Shown here: positions 29,677 to 38,634 of the stretch, one piece after another
Position numbering within the stretch: position 1 is the stretch's first letter
How the letters are laid out: each line of letters begins with the position of its first letter
Assembly: GCF_003448965.1 (NCBI RefSeq)
Contig: NZ_QRGC01000005.1
Span: 62,001-126,000, forward strand
DNA: 64,000 nucleotides
From: Oceanicella sp. SM1341
Lineage (GTDB): Bacteria > Pseudomonadota > Alphaproteobacteria > Rhodobacterales > Rhodobacteraceae
Direction: 5' to 3'
Notes under the pieces: generated by a model
Databases searched by the model: none
What the model was told of the DNA's origin: nothing
The model's input: only the letters and a program-made list of their open reading frames with translations
Program-made: the position numbers and the translations under genes

Positions 29677-31464
29677 TCACAGCGGCCAGAACAGCGGGAT
29701 GAGCAGGCTCGCCACGATGCCCAGCAGCAGGTTCATCGGCACGCCGATGCGCATGAAATCGGTGAAGCGATAGCCGCCCGGCCCGTAGACCAGCGTGTTG
29801 GTCTGGTAGCCGATCGGGGTGGCGAAACAGCAGGAGGCCGCCAGCATCACCGCCACCACCAGCGGCGTGGGGTCCACGTCCAGCACCTTCGCGAGGTTGA
29901 GCATCACCGGTGTCATCACCACCGCCACTGCGTTGTTGGAGATCATCTCGGTGAGGATCGAGGTGAACATGAACACCACCGCCACCAGCAACCAGTGCGG
30001 CAGCATGTCGAGCCCGGGCGCGATGGCCCCCACCACGAGGTTGATCGCCCCGGAGCTCTCCAGCGCCGCACCCACCGCGAGCATGGCGAAGATCAGCGCC
30101 AGCAGCCGCCCCTCAACGAAGTCGAAGGCCTCGTCGGCATCGATGCAGCGGGTGAGCAGCACGATGGCCACGCCGATCATCGAGGCGGCGAAGATCGGGA
30201 TGACCTCGAAGGCCGAGAGCACCACCACCGCGCCGAGCACCGCCAGCACGATGGGCGCATGGCCGCGGCGGTAGGGCCGCTCGGTGGGCTGGGCGATGTC
30301 CACGAGGTCGACATCCTGTGCGAGGCGCTGGATGTCCTCCGGCGCGCCCTCGAGCAGCAGCGTGTCGCCCACGCGCACCACCACGTCGTCGAGCTGCCGG
30401 CCGATGCCGCCGATGTTCTGGTTGCGCCGGTGCACGGCCAGCGGGTAGACGCCGTAGCGCCGCCGCAGCCGAAGCCGGCCCAGGGCGCGCCCCACCAGCC
30501 GGCAGCCCGGCGAGATCAGCGCCTCCACCGTCACGGTCTTGCGCGAGGAGAGCTTGTCCACCGTGTGCACGGCGCGGCTGTTCTTCAGCCCCAGCAGCTC
30601 GTCCACCCCGGTGCGCAGCACCACCCGGTCGCCCTCGGCCAGCACCACGTCGGGGAACTGGCGGCGCAGGGATTCGTCGCCGCGCAGCACGTCGATCACC
30701 CGCATGCCGTCGCGCTGGAAGATGTCGACCTCGAACACCTTGCGCCCGGCGATGGGGCTCTCCTCCGGGATCGCCACCTCGGTGAAGAACTTCAGGCTCT
30801 TCTTCTCGCTCAGGAAACCGCCCACGGTGCCGCGGTCCGGCAGCAGGCGCGGCGCGGCGACGGTCATGTAGGCCACGCCGGCCACGGCGAGGATCACCGC
30901 CAGAGGCGTGATCGAGAACAGGCTGAACCCCTCCAGCCCCTGCGAGCGCACGATGCCGTCCACCAGCAGGTTGGTCGAGGTGCCGATCAGCGTGCACATG
31001 CCGCCCAGGATGGTGGTGTAGGAAAGCGGGATCAGCAGCTTGGAGGGCGCGAGCCCCAGCGTGCCGGCCAGCCGCACGGTGACGGGGATCATCATCACCA
31101 CCACCGGCGTGTTGTTCATGAAGGCCGAGGCCACGAGGATGAACAGCGCGAAGATCGCGATCACCCCGGTGGCGTTGCGCCCGGCCTGGGCCGAGATCAC
31201 CCCGGTGAAATAGCTCAGGGCCCCGGTGCGCACCAGCGCGCCGGAGAGGATGAACATGGCCGCGATGGTCCAGGGGGCGGCGTTGGAGAACACGCCCAGC
31301 GCGTCACCCGTGCTCAGCACCCCGGAGGCAAGCAATACGGCGGCCCCGCCGATCGCCACCACCTCGGTCGGGTAGCGCTCGCTCACGAAGAGAGCGAACA
31401 TTCCCACCACAACCGCAAGGGAGAGGATCGCGGGCCAGAGTTCGGCAAACGGCACTTCGGTCAA
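29677..31464 (-). CDS. SLC13/DASS-family transporter with two RCK_C domains
   Basis: This 595-aa membrane protein has about eleven spans split into two CitT-like halves (residues 5-205 and 400-595) flanking a cytoplasmic part with two TrkA_C-type domains (about 215-375: DGMRVIDVLRGDESL, LAEGDRVVLRTG, GDTLLLEG). Such proteins carry dicarboxylates, sulfate or similar anions. The signature SNNAVAVVMTPV is present. The start is taken as TTG 31464, 6 nt after GGAG; the first in-frame ATG would remove part of span 1. Confidence 0.85.
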   Translation of the reverse strand: MTEVPFAELWPAILSLAVVVGMFALFVSERYPTEVVAIGGAAVLLASGVLSTGDALGVFSNAAPWTIAAMFILSGALVRTGALSYFTGVISAQAGRNATGVIAIFALFILVASAFMNNTPVVVMMIPVTVRLAGTLGLAPSKLLIPLSYTTILGGMCTLIGTSTNLLVDGIVRSQGLEGFSLFSITPLAVILAVAGVAYMTVAAPRLLPDRGTVGGFLSEKKSLKFFTEVAIPEESPIAGRKVFEVDIFQRDGMRVIDVLRGDESLRRQFPDVVLAEGDRVVLRTGVDELLGLKNSRAVHTVDKLSSRKTVTVEALISPGCRLVGRALGRLRLRRRYGVYPLAVHRRNQNIGGIGRQLDDVVVRVGDTLLLEGAPEDIQRLAQDVDLVDIAQPTERPYRRGHAPIVLAVLGAVVVLSAFEVIPIFAASMIGVAIVLLTRCIDADEAFDFVEGRLLALIFAMLAVGAALESSGAINLVVGAIAPGLDMLPHWLLVAVVFMFTSILTEMISNNAVAVVMTPVMLNLAKVLDVDPTPLVVAVMLAASCCFATPIGYQTNTLVYGPGGYRFTDFMRIGVPMNLLLGIVASLLIPLFWPL

Positions 31465-31640
31465 TTGGGTCTCCGGTCCGGTTTTGCGAGATGATGATCG
31501 GGTGCGCTGCAGCACGCAAGCGCTTATACGGCCCCGGCTTCCGGCGCCGCGGCCCGGCCGGGGACAGGCGCCTGCGCCGCCGCGGGCCGTTATCGCGCGG
31601 CAGCGCGGAGCGGGCGGGGCGGGCGAGGCGGGGCGGAGGC

Positions 31641-32540
31641 TCAGGCCGGCCCGCGCCCTGCCGGCGGCCCGGCCCGGGGCTGCACCAGCGCGATGCCGAG
31701 CAGAACGAGCCCCAGCGCGGCCCAGACCGCGGAAGTATAGCCCTCGCTGAGCACCAGCATGCTCCAGAACACCCCGGCAACCGTGACGACATATCCCACC
31801 TGGGCCGAGAACACCGGCCCGGCGGCGCCGATCAGCCAGATGTAGCCCACGTAGCCCAGCACGTTGATGGCCGCTCCCCCGGCCAGCGCCCACTCCGCCC
31901 CCTCCCAGGGGCCGGAGAGGTCGAGCGTGCGGCCGGTCGCCATGGCCACGGGAAGCGAGATCATCAGCGAGATCGCCACGGCGCCGATGAGCATGGTCAC
32001 CGGGTCGAGCCCCGGAGGGCTGCGCCGCGCCACCCAGCTGCCTTCCACCGCGTAGGCCAGGGCCGAGCCGATGCCGAGCAGCAGGTAGGGCGCCGCACCC
32101 GGGTCCGGCAGGGCCTCGGGCGAGGCGAGCAGCACGATGGCCGCCAGCCCCAGCACCACCCCGAGCAGCCGCAGCGGCGTGGGCCGGTCGAGCCTCAGCG
32201 CCGTGGCCAGCATCAGCGAGAACAGCGGCACGGTGGAGACCGCGACCACCGCGATGCCGGCCGGCAGATGTGCCAGCATCGAGAGCGAGAGCACCGAGGG
32301 CAGCAGGGTGCCGAACACCCCCACCCCGGCGCAGAACCCCAGCTCGCGCCGCCCCACCGGCAGGGGCGAGCCGCGCAGCAGCGCGATGGGAAGCAGGATC
32401 ACGAGCGCGAAGCCCTGCTGCCACACCGCCATGCCCAGCGGGTCGTGGCCGGTCGAGGTGGCGATCTTGGTGACGGGAATGCCGAGCCCCCAGACCGCGC
32501 CCACGCCGAGCAGGATCGCCGAGAGCCGGGGCACGTTCAT
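31641..32540 (-). CDS. EamA/DMT-family transporter
   Basis: This 299-aa protein has about ten spans and a duplicated EamA domain, with a typical N-terminal GAVWGLGIPVTKIA. The ligand is unknown. The ATG overlaps the stop of the YmdB-like gene (ATGA), so the pair is co-translated. A longer frame to 32585 lies inside that upstream gene and is rejected. Confidence 0.85.
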   Translation of the reverse strand: MNVPRLSAILLGVGAVWGLGIPVTKIATSTGHDPLGMAVWQQGFALVILLPIALLRGSPLPVGRRELGFCAGVGVFGTLLPSVLSLSMLAHLPAGIAVVAVSTVPLFSLMLATALRLDRPTPLRLLGVVLGLAAIVLLASPEALPDPGAAPYLLLGIGSALAYAVEGSWVARRSPPGLDPVTMLIGAVAISLMISLPVAMATGRTLDLSGPWEGAEWALAGGAAINVLGYVGYIWLIGAAGPVFSAQVGYVVTVAGVFWSMLVLSEGYTSAVWAALGLVLLGIALVQPRAGPPAGRGPA

Positions 32541-33352
32541 CGGGGCGCGGCCTCCGCGAGCTGCCCGCCCGAGCGCACCGCCCATACGCCGGTGGCCCGG
32601 CCGGTGCGGTCGTCGGTCTCGACCACCACGCCGGCGAGGGTGGCGGGGGTTTCCGCCGGGGTGAAGCGCCCGCCCGGCATGCCGGTCACGAAGCGGCGCA
32701 GCGGCTCGCCCGCGTCCATGCCGATCACGCTGTCATAGCTGCCGCACATGCCGGCATCGCTGAGATAGGCCGTGCCCTTCGAGAGGATCATCGCGTCGGC
32801 CGTGGGCACATGCGTGTGGGTGCCCACCACCAGCGAGGCCTGGCCGTTGCACCAGTGCCCGATGGCCATCTTCTCGGAGGTGGCCTCGGCGTGGATGTCG
32901 ACCACGATGGCCGAGACGGCAGCACCCAGCGCGTGGCGGCGCAGCTCGGCCTCGAGCGCCGAGAACGGGTCGTCGTAGGGCTGTTTCATGAACACCCGGC
33001 CCAGCGCCTGCATCACCAGAACCCGGCGCCCGCGGCTGGCCTCGAAGATGCGCGCGCCGCGCCCCGGCGCCTGTTTCGAGATGTTGAGCGGCCGCACGAT
33101 GCGCTCGTCGCGCTCGATATGGGTGAGCATGTCCTTCTGGTCGAAGGCATGGTCGCCGAGGGTCACGCAATCGGCCCCGGCCTCGAACAGCAGGGCGGCA
33201 TGCGCCGCCGAGAGCCCGTGCCCCGAGGTCGCGTTCTCGCCGTTCACGATGGCGAAGTCGATCCGCCACTCGGTCTTCAGCCGGTTGAGGTTTTCCGTGA
33301 TCGCGGTGCGCCCGGCGCGGCCCACGACATCGCCTAGAAAGAGAATACGCAT
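32537..33352 (-). CDS. TIGR00282-type metallophosphoesterase (YmdB-like)
   Basis: This 271-aa phosphoesterase has MRILFLGDVVGRAGR (metal motif 1), IVNGENATSGHG, TLGDHAFDQ (about residue 65), HAEATSEKMAIG and GTHTHVPTADA near residue 175, matching the YmdB family that cleaves 2',3'-cyclic AMP in Bacillus. All metal ligands appear present. It lies 56 nt after the cyclo-ligase gene on the same strand; in Rhodobacterales these two are commonly adjacent as I recall. Confidence 0.9.
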   Translation of the reverse strand: MRILFLGDVVGRAGRTAITENLNRLKTEWRIDFAIVNGENATSGHGLSAAHAALLFEAGADCVTLGDHAFDQKDMLTHIERDERIVRPLNISKQAPGRGARIFEASRGRRVLVMQALGRVFMKQPYDDPFSALEAELRRHALGAAVSAIVVDIHAEATSEKMAIGHWCNGQASLVVGTHTHVPTADAMILSKGTAYLSDAGMCGSYDSVIGMDAGEPLRRFVTGMPGGRFTPAETPATLAGVVVETDDRTGRATGVWAVRSGGQLAEAAPR

Positions 33353-33408
33353 GCTCCTGCTCTATCCGCAGCACCCCCGCCCGGCAAGACGCATGTCACC
33401 GCGCACGG

Positions 33409-33990
33409 TCAGGCGATCACGCCGGCCTCGGTCACCACCGCGTCGAGCGGGGCATCGGTGGGCTCCAGCGGCACCGCCGCGCAGCGCTGGCCCTCGTAGG
33501 CGAAACCGAGCGCGAGGCGCGGCCCCCGGGCGCGGAGCTGCGCCAGCGTGCGGTCGTAGAACCCGCCGCCGTAGCCCAGCCGGTTGCGCCCGGCATCGAA
33601 GCTCACCAGCGGCACCAGCAGCAGGTCCGGCTCCAGCCACGCGCCCTCCGCCGGCACGGCGGCGCCGAAGGGCCCGGGCACCAGCGCGGCGCCGGGGTTC
33701 CATTCGCGGAAGGCGAGCGGCGTGGCCTTTTCCACGATCACCGGCACGCAGACGCGCAGGCCGCGGTCGAGCAGCGCCTCCATCGCCGGGCGCGGGTCGA
33801 TCTCGGTGCGGATGGGCAGGTAGCCCGAGGCGATGCGCGGCGCCGGCGCGCCCTCGCCGGCGCGGGCGTCGAGAAGGCCCAGAAGCCGTGCCGCCGCCGC
33901 CGCCCCCGCGAGGCCTGCCCCTGCCGCATGCGCCGCGGCCCGGCGTTCGAACCCGTCGCGGCGCGCCTGCGCCTTCACCTCGGCAATCAT
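33409..33990 (-). CDS. fcl: 5-formyltetrahydrofolate cyclo-ligase
   Basis: This 193-aa enzyme converts 5-formyl-THF to 5,10-methenyl-THF using ATP. The family signature is RLGYGGGFYDRTL (about residue 136), with an N-terminal Lys/Arg-rich start MIAEVKAQARRDG. The ATG at 33990 has GGGGAGG upstream with good spacing; longer in-frame starts reach into the RNA region. It is preceded by the probable 6S RNA, the same order as E. coli ssrS-ygfA. Confidence 0.92.
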   Translation of the reverse strand: MIAEVKAQARRDGFERRAAAHAAGAGLAGAAAAARLLGLLDARAGEGAPAPRIASGYLPIRTEIDPRPAMEALLDRGLRVCVPVIVEKATPLAFREWNPGAALVPGPFGAAVPAEGAWLEPDLLLVPLVSFDAGRNRLGYGGGFYDRTLAQLRARGPRLALGFAYEGQRCAAVPLEPTDAPLDAVVTEAGVIA

Positions 33991-34061
33991 CCCGGCGCCT
34001 CCCCATGCGAAAACCGCCCCCTGCATGGCAGAGGGCCGGGCCTGCGTAAAGCGGAGCGTGG

Positions 34062-34252
34062 AGAAGGGCGGCGGGCCCGTCGCGACCGTGGAGGCGTCAG
34101 ATCCTCGAGAGCCTGGATAACCAGGTGGGCGCCAGGTGCGATAGGCCACGGCCAGTCACAGAGCCAGCTCCCTCGAGCATGAATAGGCCACCAGGAAATG
34201 TCCCCGCACGGGAAGGACAGCACCCGCCAAGGGGAGATGTAGCGCCCGCCCG
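34062..34252 (-). ncRNA. ssrS: Probable 6S RNA (SsrS)
   Basis: The minus strand from about 34252 to 34062 has low coding potential and strong pairing. The 5' end GGGCGGGCGC can pair with GGGCCCGCCGCCC at the 3' end, giving a length near 190 nt. An inner CTCGAG (34172-34177) pairs with CTCGAG (34103-34108). A small hairpin CCTGG-TTAT-CCAGG sits in the 3' strand, like the short hairpin opposite the central bubble in 6S RNAs. It lies directly upstream of the cyclo-ligase gene, the classic ssrS-ygfA arrangement. Exact ends are estimates and no folding program was used. Confidence 0.6.
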
Positions 34253-34299
34253 GGACGATTTACAGGGGGGCGGGCAGGAAATTCGCACGCCCCCCGGCG

Positions 34300-34325
34300 T
34301 TGACAGGCCCGTTCCCTTTGTGTTC
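34300..34325 (+). promoter_or_regulatory. mmcB promoter with LexA box
   Basis: TTGACA (34300-34305) is followed after 17 nt by a weak -10 (34323-34328). GTTC-CCTTTGT-GTTC (34311-34325) fits the alphaproteobacterial LexA consensus GTTC-N7-GTTC and covers the spacer up to the -10. The predicted RNA start falls at or next to the mmcB ATG. Confidence 0.75.
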
Positions 34326-34335
34326 CGTTAAGACC

Positions 34336-34797
34336 ATGCAGGATACCCTCCCCCAGATGATGCCCGGCCAGGCGCTCGCCCGCGGCGCCTGCCGGATGCT
34401 GATGCGCGTGGGCTTCGCGCCCGTGACCGAATTCGTGCCCGGCCCGGGGCTCAGGGCAGACATCTTCGCGCTGGGGCCGAAGGGCGAGCTGTGGATCGTG
34501 GAGTGCAAGTCCGGCCTGGCGGACTACCGCTCGGACGCGAAATGGCAGGGCTACCTGGAGTGGTGCGACCGGTTCTTCTGGGCGGTGGACGCGGAGTTCC
34601 CGGCCGAGATCCTGCCCGAGGAGAGCGGCCTCGTGATCGCCGATCCGTATGACGGCGAGATCCTGCGCATGGGGGCGGAGAGCCGGCTGCCGGCCGCAAG
34701 GCGCACCGCCCTCACCCGGCGCTTCGCGCGCAGCGGCGCCGAGCGCCTGCGCCGCCTGCTCGACCCATGGCCGCAGGAGCTCACGGGCGGCGCCTGA
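34336..34797 (+). CDS. mmcB: MmcB family DNA repair protein
   Basis: This 153-aa protein of the MmcB family is a predicted PD-(D/E)xK-type nuclease linked to mitomycin-C resistance in Caulobacter. The core is LRADIFALGPKGELWIVECK (about residues 38-57; Asp and the ExK pair), then YRSDAKWQGYLEWCDRFFWA. The ATG at 34336 was chosen because upstream in-frame starts overlap the promoter. The LexA box immediately upstream predicts SOS induction. It may be translated from a leaderless message. Confidence 0.88.
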   Translation: MQDTLPQMMPGQALARGACRMLMRVGFAPVTEFVPGPGLRADIFALGPKGELWIVECKSGLADYRSDAKWQGYLEWCDRFFWAVDAEFPAEILPEESGLVIADPYDGEILRMGAESRLPAARRTALTRRFARSGAERLRRLLDPWPQELTGGA

Positions 34798-35030
34798 CCC
34801 CGGGTGCTGCGCCCGCCGCAGGCAAGCTGCCCCGCGATGCCTGGCGCTCCCGCCTCTCTCGCGTCATCCGCGCCGGAAGGCGAAGCGCCCGTGCCCCGCG
34901 GCGCCCGCCAGGCGCTTGCGCGGGCCGGTGGGGTCGCGGCCTGGCACCGCGGGGGCGCCTCTCCCGAGCCCCCCGCGGGTGTCTTTTCACCGCGCCGGGC
35001 GGCGCATCGGCATGCCCGGCGCGGCGCGGC

Positions 35031-35249
35031 TTACTTGCGGCCCTTGCCGCCGCCCTTCTTGGGCTTGGCCGCCGCGCGGGCCCGCTCGGCGGCGGCGCGC
35101 AGCTCCTCGGCGATCTCCTCGGCCTCCTCGGGGTCGAAGTCGAGCGGCAGGTCGATGCCGTCGCCCTCGATGTAGATGCGCACCATCCCCAGGCTGGTGG
35201 GCCCGATCTGGATGCCGGCCGGCGTGTCGCTCTCGCGGTCGATGCCCAT
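35031..35249 (-). CDS. DUF6324-like small acidic protein
   Basis: This 72-aa protein starts MGIDRESDTPAGIQIGP, has an acidic DFDPEEAEEIAEELRAAAE helix and a basic Lys/Gly-rich tail. I believe it belongs to the Rhodobacterales family DUF6324, whose role is unknown. The ATG at 35249 is preceded by a GGAGACAGAC stretch. It is monocistronic and lies between mmcB and tRNA-His. Confidence 0.7.
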   Translation of the reverse strand: MGIDRESDTPAGIQIGPTSLGMVRIYIEGDGIDLPLDFDPEEAEEIAEELRAAAERARAAAKPKKGGGKGRK

Positions 35250-35365
35250 GTCTGTCTCCGTTTCGCGTGGCTTCCGTTTCCTGCTAGAGTGCCGCGCAGA
35301 CGGGCGCAAGCCCGCCGGCGCCCCCGCCTGTCGCGGATTGCGTACGGGCGGGGGCGAACGGGGGC

Positions 35366-35394
35366 TTGCATTCCCCGTCGGGCTGCCGTAGATG
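35366..35394 (+). promoter_or_regulatory. Candidate promoter for tRNA-His
   Basis: TTGCAT (35366-35371), a 17-nt spacer and TAGATG (35389-35394) end about 9 nt before the mature tRNA 5' end, the usual tRNA promoter distance. Confidence 0.5.
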
Positions 35395-35402
35395 AGCCCC
35401 GC

Positions 35403-35479
35403 GTGCCGACGTAGCTCAGTTGGTTAGAGCACTAGATTGTGGATCTAGGGGTCCCCCGTTCGAGCCGGGGCGTCGGTAC
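35403..35479 (+). tRNA. tRNA-His (anticodon GTG)
   Basis: The cloverleaf is complete: G-1 at 35403 pairs with discriminator C73 at 35479, acceptor TGCCGAC/GTCGGTA, D arm TAGCTCAGTTGGTTAGAGC, anticodon loop with GTG, T arm with CGTTCGAGCCG. The extra G-1:C73 pair is diagnostic of tRNA-His. The full CCA is not encoded; only ca follows. Confidence 0.97.
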
Positions 35480-35591
35480 CATACCCCTCTTGCCCGGTGT
35501 TCTGGCCTGCATCTTCCCGCAGCCTTGCCCCCTTTCCCCCGTGCAACGCGGCTGTTACGGTTTTTCCGAAGCAACCCATGCATGGTGGTCC

Positions 35592-36989
35592 ATGAATTCC
35601 CAATCAGGCTCTCTCAGCCTTTCGGTTTCCCCGAATCTTTCCTCCGACGATTTCGATGGCCTGCGCGACTGGATCCGCGAATACCGTGTGGAGGAAATCG
35701 AATGCGTCACCCCCGACCTCGCGGGAATCGCCCGGGGCAAGGTGATGCCGGCGGCGAAATTCATCCGGGAAACCGGCATCAAGCTGCCCACCTCGATGTT
35801 CTTCTCCACCATCAACGGCGACTACGCCGAGGAGGTGGGCTCCGCCCTCTACACCGACAGCGACCTCACCCTGGTGCCGGACCTCTCCACCACCCGCGCC
35901 GTGCCCTGGGCCACCGACGCCTCGCTGCAGATCATCCATGACGTGCAGGACCGCGACGGCAACGTCTTCCCGGTCGCGCCCCGCCAGGTGCTGCGGCGGG
36001 TCTGCGAGCTCTACGCGGCGAAGGGCTGGGTGCCGGTGGTGGCGCCCGAGCTCGAATTCTACCTCACCCAGCCCAACACCGACCCCGACCTGCCGCTCGA
36101 GCCGCCGGTGGGCCGCTCCGGCCGGCGCAGCCACGGCAACCAGGCCTTCTCGCTTTCCGCGGTCGATGAATACGAGCGGGTGATCGAGCTGATCTACGAT
36201 TACGCCGACGCGCAGAACCTGCAGATCGACACGATCATCCAGGAATCGGGCGCCGCCCAGCTCGAGATCAACACCATCCACGGCCACCCGATGAAGCTCG
36301 CCGACGAGGTGTTCCTCTTCAAGCGGCTGATCCGCGAGGCCGCCCTGCGCTGCGGCTGCTACGCCACCTTCATGGCCCGCCCCTATTCCGACCAGCCCGG
36401 CTCGGCCATGCACATCCACATGTCGGTGGAGGACCAGGCGGGCAACAACGTGTTCTCCCTGCCCGACGGCAAGGCCTCCGACCTCTACAATTTCTTCGTC
36501 GGCGGCCAGCAGCAGTTCTTCCACGCCGCCGCCGCCCTCGCCGCGCCTTACGTAAACTCCTACCGCCGGCTGGTGCCCGGCTGGTCCGCCCCCATCAACC
36601 TCGACTGGGGCGAGGACAACCGCACCACCGGCCTGCGCAGCCCGCAGGCGAGCCCGCGCGGCCGCCGGGTGGAAAACCGCGTGGTGGGGGCGGATGCGAA
36701 CCCCTACCTCGCCCTCGCCGCCTGCCTCGCCTGCGGCTACCTGGGCATGACCCAGCAGATCAAGCCGCGCGTGAAGGTGGATTTCGAGACCGACAGCTAC
36801 ACCCGCGCCCGCGACCTGCCCTATTCGCTGCTCGACGGGGTGGACGCGCTTGGCGGCTCGAAGGACATGCGCGAGGTGCTCGGCCCCCAGTTCGTCGACA
36901 TCTACGCCGCGGTGAAGCGCGCCGAGCATGACCAGTTCATGCGCGTGATCAGCCCCTGGGAGCGCGAGCACCTGCTGCTCAACGTCTGA
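35592..36989 (+). CDS. puuA: Glutamine synthetase family protein, gamma-glutamylputrescine synthetase type
   Basis: This 465-aa glutamine-synthetase-fold ligase has the beta-grasp N-domain (ECVTPDLAGIARGKVMPAAK), ELEFYLTQP with the metal Glu, ESGAAQLEIN, SAMHIHMS and the RSPQASPRGRRVENRVVGAD segment. Together with the PuuB-like oxidase 37 nt downstream this points to gamma-glutamylation of putrescine or another polyamine, not nitrogen assimilation by GlnA. The start MNSQSGS was chosen over a longer frame that reads through tRNA-His. PuuC and PuuD are not in the window. Confidence 0.85.
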   Translation: MNSQSGSLSLSVSPNLSSDDFDGLRDWIREYRVEEIECVTPDLAGIARGKVMPAAKFIRETGIKLPTSMFFSTINGDYAEEVGSALYTDSDLTLVPDLSTTRAVPWATDASLQIIHDVQDRDGNVFPVAPRQVLRRVCELYAAKGWVPVVAPELEFYLTQPNTDPDLPLEPPVGRSGRRSHGNQAFSLSAVDEYERVIELIYDYADAQNLQIDTIIQESGAAQLEINTIHGHPMKLADEVFLFKRLIREAALRCGCYATFMARPYSDQPGSAMHIHMSVEDQAGNNVFSLPDGKASDLYNFFVGGQQQFFHAAAALAAPYVNSYRRLVPGWSAPINLDWGEDNRTTGLRSPQASPRGRRVENRVVGADANPYLALAACLACGYLGMTQQIKPRVKVDFETDSYTRARDLPYSLLDGVDALGGSKDMREVLGPQFVDIYAAVKRAEHDQFMRVISPWEREHLLLNV

Positions 36990-37026
36990 GCCCCCTGCCC
37001 CGATACCGAAGCCTGAAAGACCCCCG

Positions 37027-38337
37027 ATGAGCAGCGCCGACCTTCTCCACTGGAACGACCGCCCGGGCCAGCACGCCCCCTCCTGGTACGCCGAGAGCGC
37101 CCGCCCCTTCCCCGACCAGCCGCCCCTTGCCGGCGACGTGACCGCCGATGTCTGCGTGGTGGGCGGCGGCTTCACCGGGCTCTCGGCGGCGCTGCATCTC
37201 GCCGAGCGCGGCTTCTCCGTGCGGGTGCTGGAGGCGCATCGCGCCGGCTGGGGCGCCTCGGGGCGCAACGGCGGCCAGGTCGCCTCCGGCCAGCGCATCG
37301 CCCAGGACGAGATCGAGCAGATGGTGGGGCGCGAGCATGCCCGCCGCGCCTTCGACATCGGCACCGGCGCCGCCCAGCTGGTGCGCGACCTGATCGACCG
37401 CCACGGCATCGACTGCGCCTACAAGCCCGGCGTGATGGAGGCAAACCATCGCAAGCGCTTCGATTCCCACGCGAAACATTACGTGGAGAAGCTGCGCTCC
37501 GAGTATGACTACCACTCCGTGCGCTACCTCGAGCCCGCGGAAGTCTCCGACATGCTGGGCACGAAGGTGTTCTCCGCCGGCATGATCGACATGGCCTCGG
37601 GCCACATCCACCCGCTCAACTTCGCCCGCGGCCTCGCCGCCGCGGCGCTCTCCGCCGGCGCGGTGATCAACGAGCGCTCGCAGGTGACCGGCATCAGCCA
37701 GGGCCCGAAGGTGACCGTGCGCACCGAGGGCGGCTCGGTGACCGCCGACCACCTCATCCTCGCCTGCAACGGCTACATCGGCGACCTCGAGCCGGAAACC
37801 AACGCCCGGGTGCAGCCGATCAACTCCTATGTCATCGCCACCGAGCCGCTCTCCGAGGAGCTGGCGGCCGAGGTGAACCGCGACGATGTCGCCATCTTCG
37901 ACACCCGTTTCGTGGTGAACTACTGGCGCCTGTCCGAGGACCGGCGGATGATCTTCGGCGGCCGCGAGAGCTACGGCTACCGCTTCCCCGACGACATCAA
38001 GGAAAGCGTGTTCCGCCGCATGCTCACCCTCTATCCCCAGCTCTCGCACGTGAAGGTCACGCATGGCTGGGGCGGCACGCTGGGCATCACTTGGTCGCGC
38101 CTGCCCTGCTTCCGGCGCGTGGGCGGCAACATCCTGTCGCTGTCCGGTTACTCCGGCTCGGGCGTGGCCATGGCCACCATGGCCGGCCAGATCGGCGCCG
38201 AGACCATCGCCGGCCAGGCCGAACGCTTCGACGTGATGGCCGGCCTGCCGACAAAGCCCTTCCCCGGCGGCCCCGGCTTCCGCCACGCGCTCATGTCGCT
38301 GGGAATGCTGTGGTTCTCGCTGCGCGACCGTCTCTGA
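37027..38337 (+). CDS. puuB: FAD-dependent oxidoreductase, PuuB/OrdL type
   Basis: This 436-aa DAO-fold flavoenzyme has the dinucleotide motif VCVVGGGFTGLSAALHLAE (about residue 42), GWGASGRNGGQVASG (about residue 77) and the C-terminal FAD segment GYSGSGVAMATMAGQ. The family oxidises gamma-glutamylputrescine to the aldehyde. It follows puuA on the same strand, probably in one operon, and may share a role with the polyamine-type ABC genes at 60.9 kb. Confidence 0.88.
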   Translation: MSSADLLHWNDRPGQHAPSWYAESARPFPDQPPLAGDVTADVCVVGGGFTGLSAALHLAERGFSVRVLEAHRAGWGASGRNGGQVASGQRIAQDEIEQMVGREHARRAFDIGTGAAQLVRDLIDRHGIDCAYKPGVMEANHRKRFDSHAKHYVEKLRSEYDYHSVRYLEPAEVSDMLGTKVFSAGMIDMASGHIHPLNFARGLAAAALSAGAVINERSQVTGISQGPKVTVRTEGGSVTADHLILACNGYIGDLEPETNARVQPINSYVIATEPLSEELAAEVNRDDVAIFDTRFVVNYWRLSEDRRMIFGGRESYGYRFPDDIKESVFRRMLTLYPQLSHVKVTHGWGGTLGITWSRLPCFRRVGGNILSLSGYSGSGVAMATMAGQIGAETIAGQAERFDVMAGLPTKPFPGGPGFRHALMSLGMLWFSLRDRL

Positions 38338-38634
38338 CCGGCGGCAGCGCGGCCCGCCCCGGGCGAGGTTGCCCGGTCCGAGACCACCCCGGGCGACCGC
38401 CGCGCGCAGCCACCGCGAGTGACTGCACCGCGTGAGCGCCCCGGACGACTGCCCGAGTGACGGTCCCGGGCGCGCGATTCCGGCAGGCGCCTCACCCCGC
38501 GCCGCGCCTCGGGGCAAGCGCAGCCCGGGCCCGACCCGAAGCCCCCTTCCCCCAAGAGGATCCGCGGCACGCGGAGCCCGAGACAGGAGGCGTGACCGGC
38601 CCCGCCCGGGGCCGGTCTCCGTATCGCGACGGGC

